From assembly GCF_900108185.1 (NCBI RefSeq), contig NZ_FNVA01000001.1:1178001-1242000 (forward strand): a DNA stretch of 64,000 nucleotides, read 5' to 3'. The notes under the pieces were generated by a model that was not told the origin of the DNA, searched no databases, and saw only the letters and a program-made list of their open reading frames with translations. Made by a program: the position numbers and the translations under genes. This document shows positions 51,964 to 60,142 of this stretch, in pieces (the stretch's first letter is position 1; the number at the start of each line of letters is the position of its first letter). The stretch comes from Bryocella elongata (GTDB taxonomy: Bacteria; Acidobacteriota; Terriglobia; Terriglobales; Acidobacteriaceae).

Positions 51964-53988
51964 ATGCGGTACATCCGCCGTCGCGCTTCTGCCCTCACCT
52001 GTTCTGTCATCGCGTTGTTCCTGCCGGCCTTGTCCGCAAAGTCGGCATCCTTGCTGCTGGAGCCAGGTCACCCCGTGGCCTCGGTGTCGGCATCGCGGTT
52101 TGAACTCGGTAACGAAGCCATCGAGGCAACCTGGTCCGCCGCGGTCTCCAGGGTCGGCGCCCTCAACGTGACCGACAAGCTCACGCGTCGCACGATCACG
52201 GAGGCCTCGCCCTTCGCCATCCTGATGAAGGATGGCGCGATCTTCGACGCCTCGGATATCGTCATCACCGGACCGCTGCATCGCGAGGAGTTGCAGGCCG
52301 TGCCCGATGCCTCAGGACTCGCGGAGCGCTCTTCCGGTGTTGCCATCGAGCTGCCCTGGAAGACCGCTGACGGTTCGCTGACGGGCACCTGGCGCGTGGT
52401 CCTGCGCGATGGCTCAAACTACGTCAGGCAGATTCTCACCATCACGGCAGGCGCGCAGGATGCTCCGATCAGCCGCGTCGAGCTCATCGATCTCCCGTTG
52501 AAAGACGCTTCCGTCGTGGGCTCAGTCGAAGGTTCGCCCATCATTGCCGGCGATTTCTTTCTGGGCTTCGAGCACCCGATGTCGAAGAGCAAGGTAACCT
52601 CCGGCAACGCCACTGCGTGGATGGAGCGCGAGCTTCCTCTGCAGGCCAGCCACACAATCACCTATTCCTCCGTGATTGGCGTGGCGCGCAGCGGGCAGAT
52701 GCGGCGCGACTTCCTCGCGTACGTCGAGCGCGAGCGGGCCCATCCCTATCGCACCTTCCTGCACTACAACTCCTGGTACGATCTCGGCTACTTCACCCCC
52801 TACGACGAGAAGGGTGCGCTCGATCGCGTGAACACGTTCGGGCGCGAACTGAGCGAGAAGCGCGGCGTCAAACTCGACAGCTACCTCTTCGACGATGGCT
52901 GGGATGACCATCGTTCGCTGTGGAAGTTCAACACCGGCTTTCCGCAGGGATTCGCCAACGTCCGCAGCGCTGCCGAAAAATACGGCGCCGACCCCGGCGT
53001 CTGGATGTCGCCATGGGGCGGCTATTCGAAGCCCAAGCAGGAGCGCATCGAGTTTGGCAAGGCAGCCGGCTACGAGATCGTAAGCAACGGCTATGCTCTC
53101 TCCGGTCCGAAGTACTATGACGCCTTCCGCGATGTCTGCCTCGAGATGATCTCGAAGTATGGCGTCAACCAGTTCAAATTCGATGGCACCGGCAACGCCG
53201 ACTCGGTCTTCAAGGGCAGCCGCTTCGACAGCGACTTCGACGCTGCGATCCATCTCATCTCTGAGATCCGCGCAGTCAAGCCCGACATCTTCATCAACCT
53301 CACCACCGGCACGTGGCCTTCCCCCTTCTGGCTCATGCGTGCCGACTCGATCTGGCGCGGTGGGTGGGACGATAACTTCGCCGGAGTCGGCACCTGCCGC
53401 GAGCGCTGGATCACCTATCGCGACGCCGACACCTACCAGCGCATCGTGCAGGGTGGCCCGCTCTATCCGCTGAACTCGCTCATGCTGCACGGCATGATCT
53501 ACGCGCAGCATCGCAAGCATCTCGACGACGATCCTGGCGGCGACTTCCGCAACGAGATCCACTCCTACTTCGGCACCGGCACCCAGTTGCAGGAGATGTA
53601 CATCACCCCCTCTTTGCTGACGCAACAGAACTGGGATGATCTCGCCGAAGCCGCGAAGTGGTCGCGCTCCAATGCGGAGACCCTGAAAGACACGCACTGG
53701 GTCGGTGGCGATCCCGCATGGCTGCAGGTCTACGGATGGGCATCGTGGTCACCAAAGAAGGGCATCCTCACCCTGCGCAACCCCAGCGACAAACCGCAGT
53801 CCCTTCAGCTGGTCCTCAGCAGTACCTTCGAACTCCCTTCGGGCGCACCACAGGTCTACCTCCTCAAGAGCCCATGGAAGGCTGATGGCACAACCGCATC
53901 CATCCGCCTCCGCGCTGCAGAGACGCATACCTTCGCACTCCAGCCCTTCGAAGTGCTCAACCTCGAAGCCATACCCGTCGGCAAATGA
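51964..53988 (+). CDS. GH36-like (clan GH-D) alpha-galactosidase / alpha-N-acetylgalactosaminidase
   Basis: 674 residues from ATG 51964, placed by AAGGAG seven bases upstream; the GTG at 51931 is inside the leader. Signal peptide to ALSAKSA (about 29). An N-terminal beta-sandwich (about 35-255) precedes a TIM barrel (NSWYDLGYFTPYDEKGA; YLFDDGWDDH near 308-316). FKFDG gives Asp407 as likely nucleophile and RADSIWRGGWDD gives Asp461 as likely acid/base, as in clan D. Close homologs are often mislabelled as enterotoxin. The enzyme should release alpha-linked Gal or GalNAc; the downstream AgaS-like, kinase and GatZ genes favour GalNAc/galactosamine, by inference. Confidence 0.8.
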   Translation: MRYIRRRASALTCSVIALFLPALSAKSASLLLEPGHPVASVSASRFELGNEAIEATWSAAVSRVGALNVTDKLTRRTITEASPFAILMKDGAIFDASDIVITGPLHREELQAVPDASGLAERSSGVAIELPWKTADGSLTGTWRVVLRDGSNYVRQILTITAGAQDAPISRVELIDLPLKDASVVGSVEGSPIIAGDFFLGFEHPMSKSKVTSGNATAWMERELPLQASHTITYSSVIGVARSGQMRRDFLAYVERERAHPYRTFLHYNSWYDLGYFTPYDEKGALDRVNTFGRELSEKRGVKLDSYLFDDGWDDHRSLWKFNTGFPQGFANVRSAAEKYGADPGVWMSPWGGYSKPKQERIEFGKAAGYEIVSNGYALSGPKYYDAFRDVCLEMISKYGVNQFKFDGTGNADSVFKGSRFDSDFDAAIHLISEIRAVKPDIFINLTTGTWPSPFWLMRADSIWRGGWDDNFAGVGTCRERWITYRDADTYQRIVQGGPLYPLNSLMLHGMIYAQHRKHLDDDPGGDFRNEIHSYFGTGTQLQEMYITPSLLTQQNWDDLAEAAKWSRSNAETLKDTHWVGGDPAWLQVYGWASWSPKKGILTLRNPSDKPQSLQLVLSSTFELPSGAPQVYLLKSPWKADGTTASIRLRAAETHTFALQPFEVLNLEAIPVGK

Positions 53989-53995
53989 AGCAGCC

Positions 53996-54017
53996 GGCGG
54001 CGGCCCAACACGCCGCC
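53996..54017 (+). terminator. Weak GC hairpin after the GH36-like gene
   Basis: GGCGGCG (53996-54002) and CGCCGCC (54011-54017) flank an 8-base loop, a few bases after the stop codon. No T-run follows at once. Confidence 0.35.
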
Positions 54018-54030
54018 CGCGCGGGTCTCT

Positions 54031-54081
54031 CACTTTCGGACTGAGATTTGACTTTTTACTTACGTTTAGTTTCGATATATT
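54031..54081 (+). promoter_or_regulatory. agaS promoter region with DeoR-type TTTCG elements
   Basis: TTTCG cores at 54034-54038 and 54070-54074, with TTTTACTTACG (54054-54064) between. A possible promoter is TTTTAC (54054-54059), 16 bases, TATATT (54076-54081). T-rich direct repeats of this kind resemble the operators of AgaR-type DeoR repressors. Confidence 0.4.
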
Positions 54082-54165
54082 ACGTATAGACGCAAATCGA
54101 CTCCTTCGCAGCGATAGACTGGAAGAGTCCATCCGTCGCTGTCCCTGGAAAGGAACCACGAAATC

Positions 54166-55212
54166 ATGCAGCAGGCCCCGAAGACCCTACGCGAGATCCT
54201 CAACCAACCCGCGGTGTGGGAACGCTCGCTTGCCGAGCTTGAGCAAATGGATCTGTCCGCGCTTACAGCGGGGCACTCCCCGCTGCAGGTCGAATGGGTC
54301 TTCATCGGTTGCGGCACGAGTTATTACCTTGCCCAGGCCGCGGCTGCCAGCTTCACCGTCCTTCTGCAGCAGCCCACAAGGGCCCTTCCGGCATCGGAAA
54401 TCCTCTTGCAGCCGCAACTCAGCTTTCCTCGTGGAGCCCGCCGCTACTTCCCGGTGCTCATCTCGCGCTCGGGACACACCTCGGAAGTGCTGAAGGTCGC
54501 GGAATACCTGAAGCAGGAGGGCGTGGAGTTCCTCGCCGTTACCTGCGATGGCCGAGAGCTGGCGGAGATGACGCCGCGCGTCCTCCGTCTGCCCGTAGAC
54601 GAAAGCAGCACCGTCATGACCTCATCCTTCACCAGCATGCTGTTGGGCCTGCAGTACATGGCGGCATGGTTTGCCAAGGATGGTGCCTTTCTGGCCGCAC
54701 TCAACGCGCTTCCTGAAGCTCTCGAGAAGCTGCTCAAACGCTACGTCCCAGCCGTACAGGCCTTCGCCCAGCGCCGCTTCGACGACTTCGTCTTCCTCGG
54801 CCAGGGCCCGCTGTTCGCCATCGCATGTGAGACGGCACTGAAGGTCATGGAGTCCTCCTCCAGCTATGCCCAGTACTTCCACACCCTCGAGTTCCGGCAT
54901 GGGCCAAAGTCCGTTGCCAGCCCGGCAACGCTCATCGGCGGCCTGCTCTCAGAGTCCGGCTACGCCACCGAGGAGCCCGTCCTGCTGGAGATGAAGAAAC
55001 TCGGCGCCGCCATCTACGCCGTCACCAACTCCGCCTCGCCGCAGCTGCGCGAGACAGCCGATCTGCTCATCGAACTGGATGTACCGGTTCCCGAGCTGGC
55101 CCGCACCGTGCTGTTTGTGGTCTGGGGCCAGCTGCTCGGGAGCTACCACGGGCTCAGCAAGGGCCTCGATCCTGACAATCCGACCAACCTGACCCGCGTG
55201 GTCACGCTCTGA
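54166..55212 (+). CDS. agaS: SIS-domain protein, AgaS-like aldose/ketose isomerase-deaminase
   Basis: 348 residues with two SIS domains (about 40-180 and 200-335). Sugar-phosphate binding motifs are clear: GCGTSYYLAQ, SRSGHTSEVL, DESSTVMTSSFTSM, and LEFRHGPKS, the last typical of GlmS/AgaS-type active sites. There is no glutaminase domain, so it is not GlmS. AgaS converts galactosamine-6-phosphate to tagatose-6-phosphate plus ammonia in the cytoplasm. It is first in an operon with a PfkB kinase (6 bp apart) and a DeoR regulator, and next to GatZ, which is why I prefer AgaS over a glucosamine enzyme. AAGGA lies about 12 bases before ATG 54166. Confidence 0.78.
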   Translation: MQQAPKTLREILNQPAVWERSLAELEQMDLSALTAGHSPLQVEWVFIGCGTSYYLAQAAAASFTVLLQQPTRALPASEILLQPQLSFPRGARRYFPVLISRSGHTSEVLKVAEYLKQEGVEFLAVTCDGRELAEMTPRVLRLPVDESSTVMTSSFTSMLLGLQYMAAWFAKDGAFLAALNALPEALEKLLKRYVPAVQAFAQRRFDDFVFLGQGPLFAIACETALKVMESSSSYAQYFHTLEFRHGPKSVASPATLIGGLLSESGYATEEPVLLEMKKLGAAIYAVTNSASPQLRETADLLIELDVPVPELARTVLFVVWGQLLGSYHGLSKGLDPDNPTNLTRVVTL

Positions 55213-55218
55213 GGGTTC

Positions 55219-56169
55219 ATGGCCGCCTTTGATATCTCGATCGCTGGAGAACTGAATCTCGACCTCGTCCTCTATGGCCTCAACGAGGACCTGGTCACGG
55301 AACGCGAGCTCCTCGCGTCCGACTTTACCTGCACGCTCGGCAGTTCCTCCTCGATCCTCGCCTACAACCTGGCGGTTCTAGGCGCGCGGGTTGCGTTTGT
55401 CACCAAGGTCGGCGAAGACGCCCTTGGCGGTCTTGCACTCGATCGCCTGCGTGAGACCACCATCGATCTCTCCCACGTCGTAAAGGCTCCCGCTGGCGAG
55501 CAGACCGGGGTGACGGTGCTGCTCGCGCATGGAGCGCGCCGCCGCATCCTCACCTATCCCGGCGTGATGGCCACCATGACGACCGACGAGATCGACGTCG
55601 ACTATCTCTCCACCGCACGGCACTTCCATCTCTCTTCCCTGTTCCTGCAGCGCGGGCTATGGCCTGGGATCGCGGACCTCTTTCGCAGCCTCAAGAAGGC
55701 CGGCCTGACGCTCTCCCTCGATACCAACGACGACCCCGAAGATCGCTGGGATGGTCCCCTTCCCGACCTGCTCCCGTTGCTGGACATCCTGCTCCCCAAC
55801 GACTCCGAAGCCTGCCGCATGACCGACTGCGACAACGTAGAGGAGGCGCTCGAGCGCCTCGCCGCGCAGGTGCCGCTGGTCGCGATCAAGTGCGGAAAGC
55901 GAGGTGCGCTCGTGGCTCGTGGTAAGGAGCGCTGGACCGTGCCCGCGCTCAGCGTGACTCCCGTCGACACCATCGGCGCCGGCGATAGCTTCAATGCTGG
56001 CTTCCTCTCCGGCTACCTCCAGGGTCTTCCTCCTGCCGTGTGTGCGGAGATGGGCAACGCCACAGCGGCGCTCTCTACCTTGCGTCCTGGAGGCACAGAA
56101 GCGTTTCGCGACACAGCTTTGCGCGAGGCGTTCCTCAGCGAACATCTTCCGTCTTTGGCCGTCAGGTAG
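55219..56169 (+). CDS. PfkB-family sugar kinase (candidate tagatose-6-phosphate kinase)
   Basis: 316 residues, usual PfkB length. Start ISIAGELNLDLVLYG and the glycine pair region TLGSSSSILAYNLAVLGARV are ribokinase-like; the C-terminal signature DTIGAGDSFNAGF gives Asp256 as catalytic base with the anion hole GAGD. Substrate is not readable from sequence. In an Aga-type cluster the expected reaction is ATP-dependent phosphorylation of tagatose-6-phosphate to the 1,6-bisphosphate; phosphorylation of free GalNAc or galactosamine is the main alternative, since no PTS genes are present. Six bases separate it from the agaS stop, so they are co-transcribed. Confidence 0.85.
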   Translation: MAAFDISIAGELNLDLVLYGLNEDLVTERELLASDFTCTLGSSSSILAYNLAVLGARVAFVTKVGEDALGGLALDRLRETTIDLSHVVKAPAGEQTGVTVLLAHGARRRILTYPGVMATMTTDEIDVDYLSTARHFHLSSLFLQRGLWPGIADLFRSLKKAGLTLSLDTNDDPEDRWDGPLPDLLPLLDILLPNDSEACRMTDCDNVEEALERLAAQVPLVAIKCGKRGALVARGKERWTVPALSVTPVDTIGAGDSFNAGFLSGYLQGLPPAVCAEMGNATAALSTLRPGGTEAFRDTALREAFLSEHLPSLAVR

Positions 56170-56201
56170 AGCGCCGCGCGATTTATGATGCGAACGAGCC
56201 T

Positions 56202-57005
56202 ATGAAGCCTCGCAAGACGAAATCGCAGCCTGGGGCGAATCCCATGCTCATCGAAGAGCGCCGCCAGCACGTACTGGCGCTGATACAGCGTGAGGGCCGC
56301 GTGCTTGTGTCGGAGCTCTCCGACGCGCTCGGCATCTCACGCATCACGATCCGCAAGGATCTGGATCACCTCGAAGCCCGCGGCCTGCTGCAGCGCACCC
56401 ATGGCGGTGCCCTCTCCCCGCAGCCCGGCGCACTGGTGGACCCTTCCCTCAAAGAGAAGGAGAACCAGCGCCTCAAGGAGAAGCAGCGCATCGCTGAAGC
56501 CGCCGCGGCGATGGTGAAGGAGGGCCAGTGTGTGCTGCTGGACTCCGGCACCACCAGTACGGCTGTCGCGCGTGCCCTGCGCCGGTTCTCCTCGCTTACC
56601 GTCGTCACCAATGCGGTCAACATCGCAGGAGAACTCGCTGCGACCAACTTCGATGTCATCCTTACCGGTGGCACGCTGCGAAAGAACTCGTTCTCTCTCG
56701 TAGGACCGCTGGCCGAAGATCTGCTCAAGGAGATTCACGCCGACATCCTCTTCCTCGGGGTCGACGGTTTCGATCCCACCATCGGAGTCACGACACCGAA
56801 CGTCCTCGAGGCCCGCGTGAACCGCGCCATGGTGCAGGCTGCCCGCCGCGTAGTCGCAGTGTGCGACTCAAGCAAGTTCTCTCACCGCAGCCTTGCGCTC
56901 ATCGTCCCGCCCACATCGATCCACGCCGTCATCACCGACACCGAGATATCCCGGGAAGATGCCGAGACGCTGCGTAACTCAGGTGTCGAAGTCATCATGG
57001 TCTAG
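56202..57005 (+). CDS. DeoR-family transcriptional regulator (AgaR-like)
   Basis: 267 residues. Helix-turn-helix VLVSELSDALGISRITIRKD followed by the family mark HGGAL; the effector domain has LDSGTTSTAVARAL, VVTNAVNIAGELA and VILTGGTLRKNSFSLVG, the ISOCOT fold that binds sugar phosphates. Third gene of the agaS operon, 32 bp after the kinase, so it likely represses this cluster until a phosphorylated intermediate builds up. Likely sites are the TTTCG elements at 51.7-51.9, 54.0 and 58.3 kb. ATG 56202 is preferred; ATG 56244 (MLIEERRQ, the usual DeoR start) is equally possible. It converges with gatZ, only 6 bp apart. Confidence 0.88.
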   Translation: MKPRKTKSQPGANPMLIEERRQHVLALIQREGRVLVSELSDALGISRITIRKDLDHLEARGLLQRTHGGALSPQPGALVDPSLKEKENQRLKEKQRIAEAAAAMVKEGQCVLLDSGTTSTAVARALRRFSSLTVVTNAVNIAGELAATNFDVILTGGTLRKNSFSLVGPLAEDLLKEIHADILFLGVDGFDPTIGVTTPNVLEARVNRAMVQAARRVVAVCDSSKFSHRSLALIVPPTSIHAVITDTEISREDAETLRNSGVEVIMV

Positions 57006-57011
57006 GCCGAT

Positions 57012-58325
57012 TCAGGCACAGAGCACACGCTCGCCTTCGCGCACCGCTTGTCTTGCCGGAAAGCAGGCTTCGGCATAGGGCTCCAGCGCGCGCCGAATAT
57101 GACGAAGCACGATCTCCATCGGTTCCGCGCGTAATGCGCCACGCCGCACCTCGTCATAGTCCAGCGGAAGCCATGTGCTGAGCAGCGTCTCAGGCAGCAG
57201 CATCGCAGCAAGGTTCGTCATCAAGCGGCTCACCGCGACCTCTGCCGCGGGTTCGTTCCAGTAGTACCGGATGCGATCGCTGTAGCTGTACCGACGCAGC
57301 AGCCTCTGTCGCAGGAAGTCTCCGGGATAGTGCCCTTGCCAGTTCTTCGGCGAGGCGAGCTCGACCTCCTCCATCACCTCCAGCAACCGCGAACGTTGCC
57401 CCGCTGCCACCAGCTCGTCCTCGATCGCCGCAAGCCCAAAGAGCGCCTCGCGCATCGCGAACGTAAGCGCCGGGCCAACCTTGAGGATCGCAAAGCCGTC
57501 CTGCACCAGCGCTGCATAGGCCGTGGGACGCTGATAGTCCGTCGAATGCGCCTCAAAGACCATGCCGCCGAACTCGGGCAGCAACTGTTTGAGACCCAGC
57601 GCCCGCTCAGGTTCGTAGCCCACCACGCTGTCATGGTTGAACTCCACGCCGGGCTGCACGACAAGCCCCACCACTCGCTCCCATGCTGCGTCCAGACCAT
57701 GGCGATGAAAGACCCGGCGATGCACCTCCACTGTCTCCCGCGCGGCATCAGGATCGGTCACCGCAAGCTCTGCGAGGCTCTCCGTGGCGCCACCAGGCGT
57801 CGGAACCTCCGTCCCGATGATGTACACCGGGCGCTCCCGCAGGCCAGCGGCCTCTGCTGCAAGACACAACTGCGCGGCCCGCTCGGCGACCGTTGCGTTG
57901 CTCAGCGTCATAACGTCATCGGCGCACGCCATGCTCGCATCAAGATGAAGCTTGGTGAAGCCAGCCGCAGCATACTCCCGCACCATCTCTTCGGCGCGGA
58001 TCATCGCCTCGTTGGCGGGGAGGTGACGCCATGGATTGGGTCCGAGGTGGTCGCCGCCAAGAATGATCCGATCAAGACCAAGCCCTTCCTCTTCTGCGAT
58101 CCTGTGCACCAGCTCACGAAAATCGGCCGGGCGCATCCCCGTGTAGCCGCCCTCCTGGTTGACCTGGTTGCAGGTCGCCTCGACCAGCAACGGAGAGCCG
58201 TCCGCGATTGCCCGCTGCATCGACGCGCGCAGTACCATCGGATGGGCCGAACACACGGAATAGATCCCGCGAGAATGACCAGCTTTCTCCCTGTTTGCCA
58301 GAAGCTCCAGCAACTGCGTCGACAT
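57012..58325 (-). CDS. gatZ: GatZ/KbaZ/AgaZ family protein (tagatose-bisphosphate aldolase subunit or tagatose-6-P 4-epimerase)
   Basis: 437 residues, normal for the family. Recognised by GIYSVCSAHPMVLRASMQ, VEATCNQVNQEGGYTGM, ILGGDHLGPNPWRHLPA, KLHLDASM and YIIGTEVPTPGGA. In E. coli GatZ/KbaZ stabilises the class II aldolase GatY/KbaY; in Agrobacterium a GatZ homolog was shown to be a tagatose-6-phosphate 4-epimerase. No GatY/KbaY gene is in this window, so the epimerase role deserves weight. AAGGA lies eight bases before ATG 58325. Transcribed toward the agaS operon and divergent from the amidohydrolase gene, with TTTCG elements between. Confidence 0.85.
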   Translation of the reverse strand: MSTQLLELLANREKAGHSRGIYSVCSAHPMVLRASMQRAIADGSPLLVEATCNQVNQEGGYTGMRPADFRELVHRIAEEEGLGLDRIILGGDHLGPNPWRHLPANEAMIRAEEMVREYAAAGFTKLHLDASMACADDVMTLSNATVAERAAQLCLAAEAAGLRERPVYIIGTEVPTPGGATESLAELAVTDPDAARETVEVHRRVFHRHGLDAAWERVVGLVVQPGVEFNHDSVVGYEPERALGLKQLLPEFGGMVFEAHSTDYQRPTAYAALVQDGFAILKVGPALTFAMREALFGLAAIEDELVAAGQRSRLLEVMEEVELASPKNWQGHYPGDFLRQRLLRRYSYSDRIRYYWNEPAAEVAVSRLMTNLAAMLLPETLLSTWLPLDYDEVRRGALRAEPMEIVLRHIRRALEPYAEACFPARQAVREGERVLCA

Positions 58326-58400
58326 ATTTCGCTTCCTTTCGCATTTATCGCTTTGACGAGACTATCGACACAATATTAGCTTAAGCGAAAGTAAACGAGC
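58325..58400. promoter_or_regulatory. Divergent gatZ / amidohydrolase control region with TTTCG repeats
   Basis: TTTCGC at 58327-58332 and 58337-58342, ten bases apart, then ATCGCTTTGACG (58347-58358); on the opposite strand CTTTCGCTT is read across 58382-58391. The one-turn spacing and T-rich direct repeats are the pattern expected for a DeoR-family operator. TTGACG (58353-58358) could be a plus-strand -35. Confidence 0.45.
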
Positions 58401-58436
58401 ACCAGAATTGCCCTGCGACCCCAAGGAGGCCCAGCC

Positions 58437-59510
58437 ATGTCCGAATCCCACCCCACCACCCCGCAAAAGGACATGTTCGTCGACCTGGTGAACGCTACGG
58501 CGCAGGTCGACCTTCCCATCAGCGACTTCCATCCCCGCTCCCAGCTGAAGGTGGTCGAGACTCAGATCGCGAAGCCGATCGTCCCTGCGATCGACTATCA
58601 CAACCATCTCGATTCGACCGATCCCGAAGAGGTGCTCCGCATCATGGATGAGGTCGGCGTGGAGCACATCGTCAACATCACGATGCAGGTCGGCGAGCAG
58701 GCGCATGCGCAGATGAAGCGCTTCCGCGAGGCCTCCGCAAAGCGCTTCTCCACGATCGGTTGGATGGACTGGAACGGCCATGAGCGCGCCGACTTTGTCG
58801 CCGTCACGCGCGACCGGTTGCGAGCGCTGGTCGATCATGGCGCGGTGGGCATCAAATTCTGGAAGGACTTCGGGCTCGTGCTGCGCGACGCAAATGGCGC
58901 ACTGCTTCGCATCGATGACGAGCGCTTCGCTCCGATCTTCGAGGAGTGCGGCAGCCTTGGCCTGCCGGTGATGTTTCACACCGCCGACCCCAGCGCATTC
59001 TTCGAACCGATCGATGCGCACAACGAGCGCTACGAGGAGCTCGCAGCCCATCCGGACTGGGGCTTCAGCAGCTCACCCATCGGCAAGCGCGACCTTCTTG
59101 AAGCCCGAAATCGCGTCATCGCCCGGCACCCTGAGATCACCTTCGTAGGGGCGCACTGCGCTGAGAGCGGCGAGGACCTTGCATACCTCGCGCAACAGAT
59201 GGACGCGCTACCCAACCTGATGCTCGACATCAGCGCGCGCACGCCGGAGCTTGGCCGGCAGCCCTATTCGGCGCGCGCTTTTCTGATCAAGTATGCAGAC
59301 CGAATCCTCTTCGGCACCGACCTTCTGCCCGAAGTGGAGATGTACCGTCTGTACTATCGCTTCCTCGAGACTGCGGACGAGTACTTCGATTATCCGTCGC
59401 ATGCCTCGCGACAGGGACGCTGGAATATCTACGGTGTCCACCTGCCCGAGGACGTGCTGCGGAAGATCTATCGCGACAATGCATTGAAGCTGCTGCCCAA
59501 CCTGCGATAG
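58437..59510 (+). CDS. Amidohydrolase-2 family metal-dependent hydrolase
   Basis: 357 residues with a perfect AAGGAGG seven bases before ATG 58437. TIM-barrel hydrolase: DYHNHLD provides the H-x-H metal pair, FHTADPSAFF and GAHCAE further ligands, and FGTDLLPE the conserved late Asp. The family includes decarboxylases, lactonases and hydrolases of ring compounds. It is not the NagA/AgaA deacetylase family. Its place opposite gatZ, sharing TTTCG elements, suggests a step in the same pathway, possibly hydrolysis of a sugar amide or lactone; this is inference only. Confidence 0.75.
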   Translation: MSESHPTTPQKDMFVDLVNATAQVDLPISDFHPRSQLKVVETQIAKPIVPAIDYHNHLDSTDPEEVLRIMDEVGVEHIVNITMQVGEQAHAQMKRFREASAKRFSTIGWMDWNGHERADFVAVTRDRLRALVDHGAVGIKFWKDFGLVLRDANGALLRIDDERFAPIFEECGSLGLPVMFHTADPSAFFEPIDAHNERYEELAAHPDWGFSSSPIGKRDLLEARNRVIARHPEITFVGAHCAESGEDLAYLAQQMDALPNLMLDISARTPELGRQPYSARAFLIKYADRILFGTDLLPEVEMYRLYYRFLETADEYFDYPSHASRQGRWNIYGVHLPEDVLRKIYRDNALKLLPNLR

Positions 59511-59647
59511 AGGCTGATCAGCGCAGCGCGCGCGGAATCTGGCAGCCTGCGACCCTGCATCGACGCGCCTCCGCCTCGATTACGAACCGACGTGACCCCG
59601 GGCAGGTTCTTCTCGGAAGTCGCGTTCTGAGTCCGAAACCGGCGCAG

Positions 59648-60040
59648 ATGCGTCATACTGTAATCGTCGTGACCCGCAAACGTTCCAATCCGAATACCAC
59701 GCCACGCGTGTCTCAGCCTCTTGGCCTGAGGAAGTGGCTTGGCGTTCTTGCGGTGTTCCTGGGCCTCATGGTCCAGACGGCCCATACGCACAGTCACCGC
59801 GGTGATCTCGGCGGCCTGACGCATGGCAAGGGGCACGCGGTTGCTGCGGCGTCCCAGTCCAACTCTGATCTTTGCCCGCTCTGCGTGGCAATGCACTCGG
59901 CCACACCTGCGATCACCGCAGGCATGCCGGAACCACAGGAAACGACCTCTGCTCTCATCCCCGCAGAGTACGGGCGTTTCGTCAGCAGGCCCCCGGCCTA
60001 CTGGCACTTCAGCAGACCCCCGCCTACCTTCACCCGATAG
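59648..60040 (+). CDS. Exported His-rich CPLC mini-protein (DUF2946-like)
   Basis: 130 residues at most. An N-terminal helix LGVLAVFLGLMVQTA is followed by HTHSHRGDLGG, HGKGH and SDLCPLCVAMHSA. The mix of His clusters and a C-P-x-C pair after a signal sequence is seen in DUF2946-type proteins, often found beside outer-membrane receptors, and suggests periplasmic metal binding (copper is the common guess). It ends 102 bp before a TonB receptor start on the same strand. Start is uncertain: ATG 59648 lacks a ribosome site, and GTG 59669 is possible. Confidence 0.65.
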   Translation: MRHTVIVVTRKRSNPNTTPRVSQPLGLRKWLGVLAVFLGLMVQTAHTHSHRGDLGGLTHGKGHAVAAASQSNSDLCPLCVAMHSATPAITAGMPEPQETTSALIPAEYGRFVSRPPAYWHFSRPPPTFTR

Positions 60041-60142
60041 CGACAGTCAGCCGTTCAGCCGCGTTCGCGGTTGCACGCTTTGCGACTCCCTGCACTCCGT
60101 GCAGGCGAGCGTCTTTGTCTCTTCGTCTTACAGGGGGTCTCT

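Noticed and set aside
52522-53697. 391-residue open frame on the minus strand
   Set aside because: Opposite the GH36-like gene, whose catalytic motifs are intact; the Glu/Val-rich translation has no domain.
54166-55212. SIS protein as glucosamine synthase GlmS
   Set aside because: It lacks the N-terminal glutaminase domain and sits in a galactosamine-type cluster.
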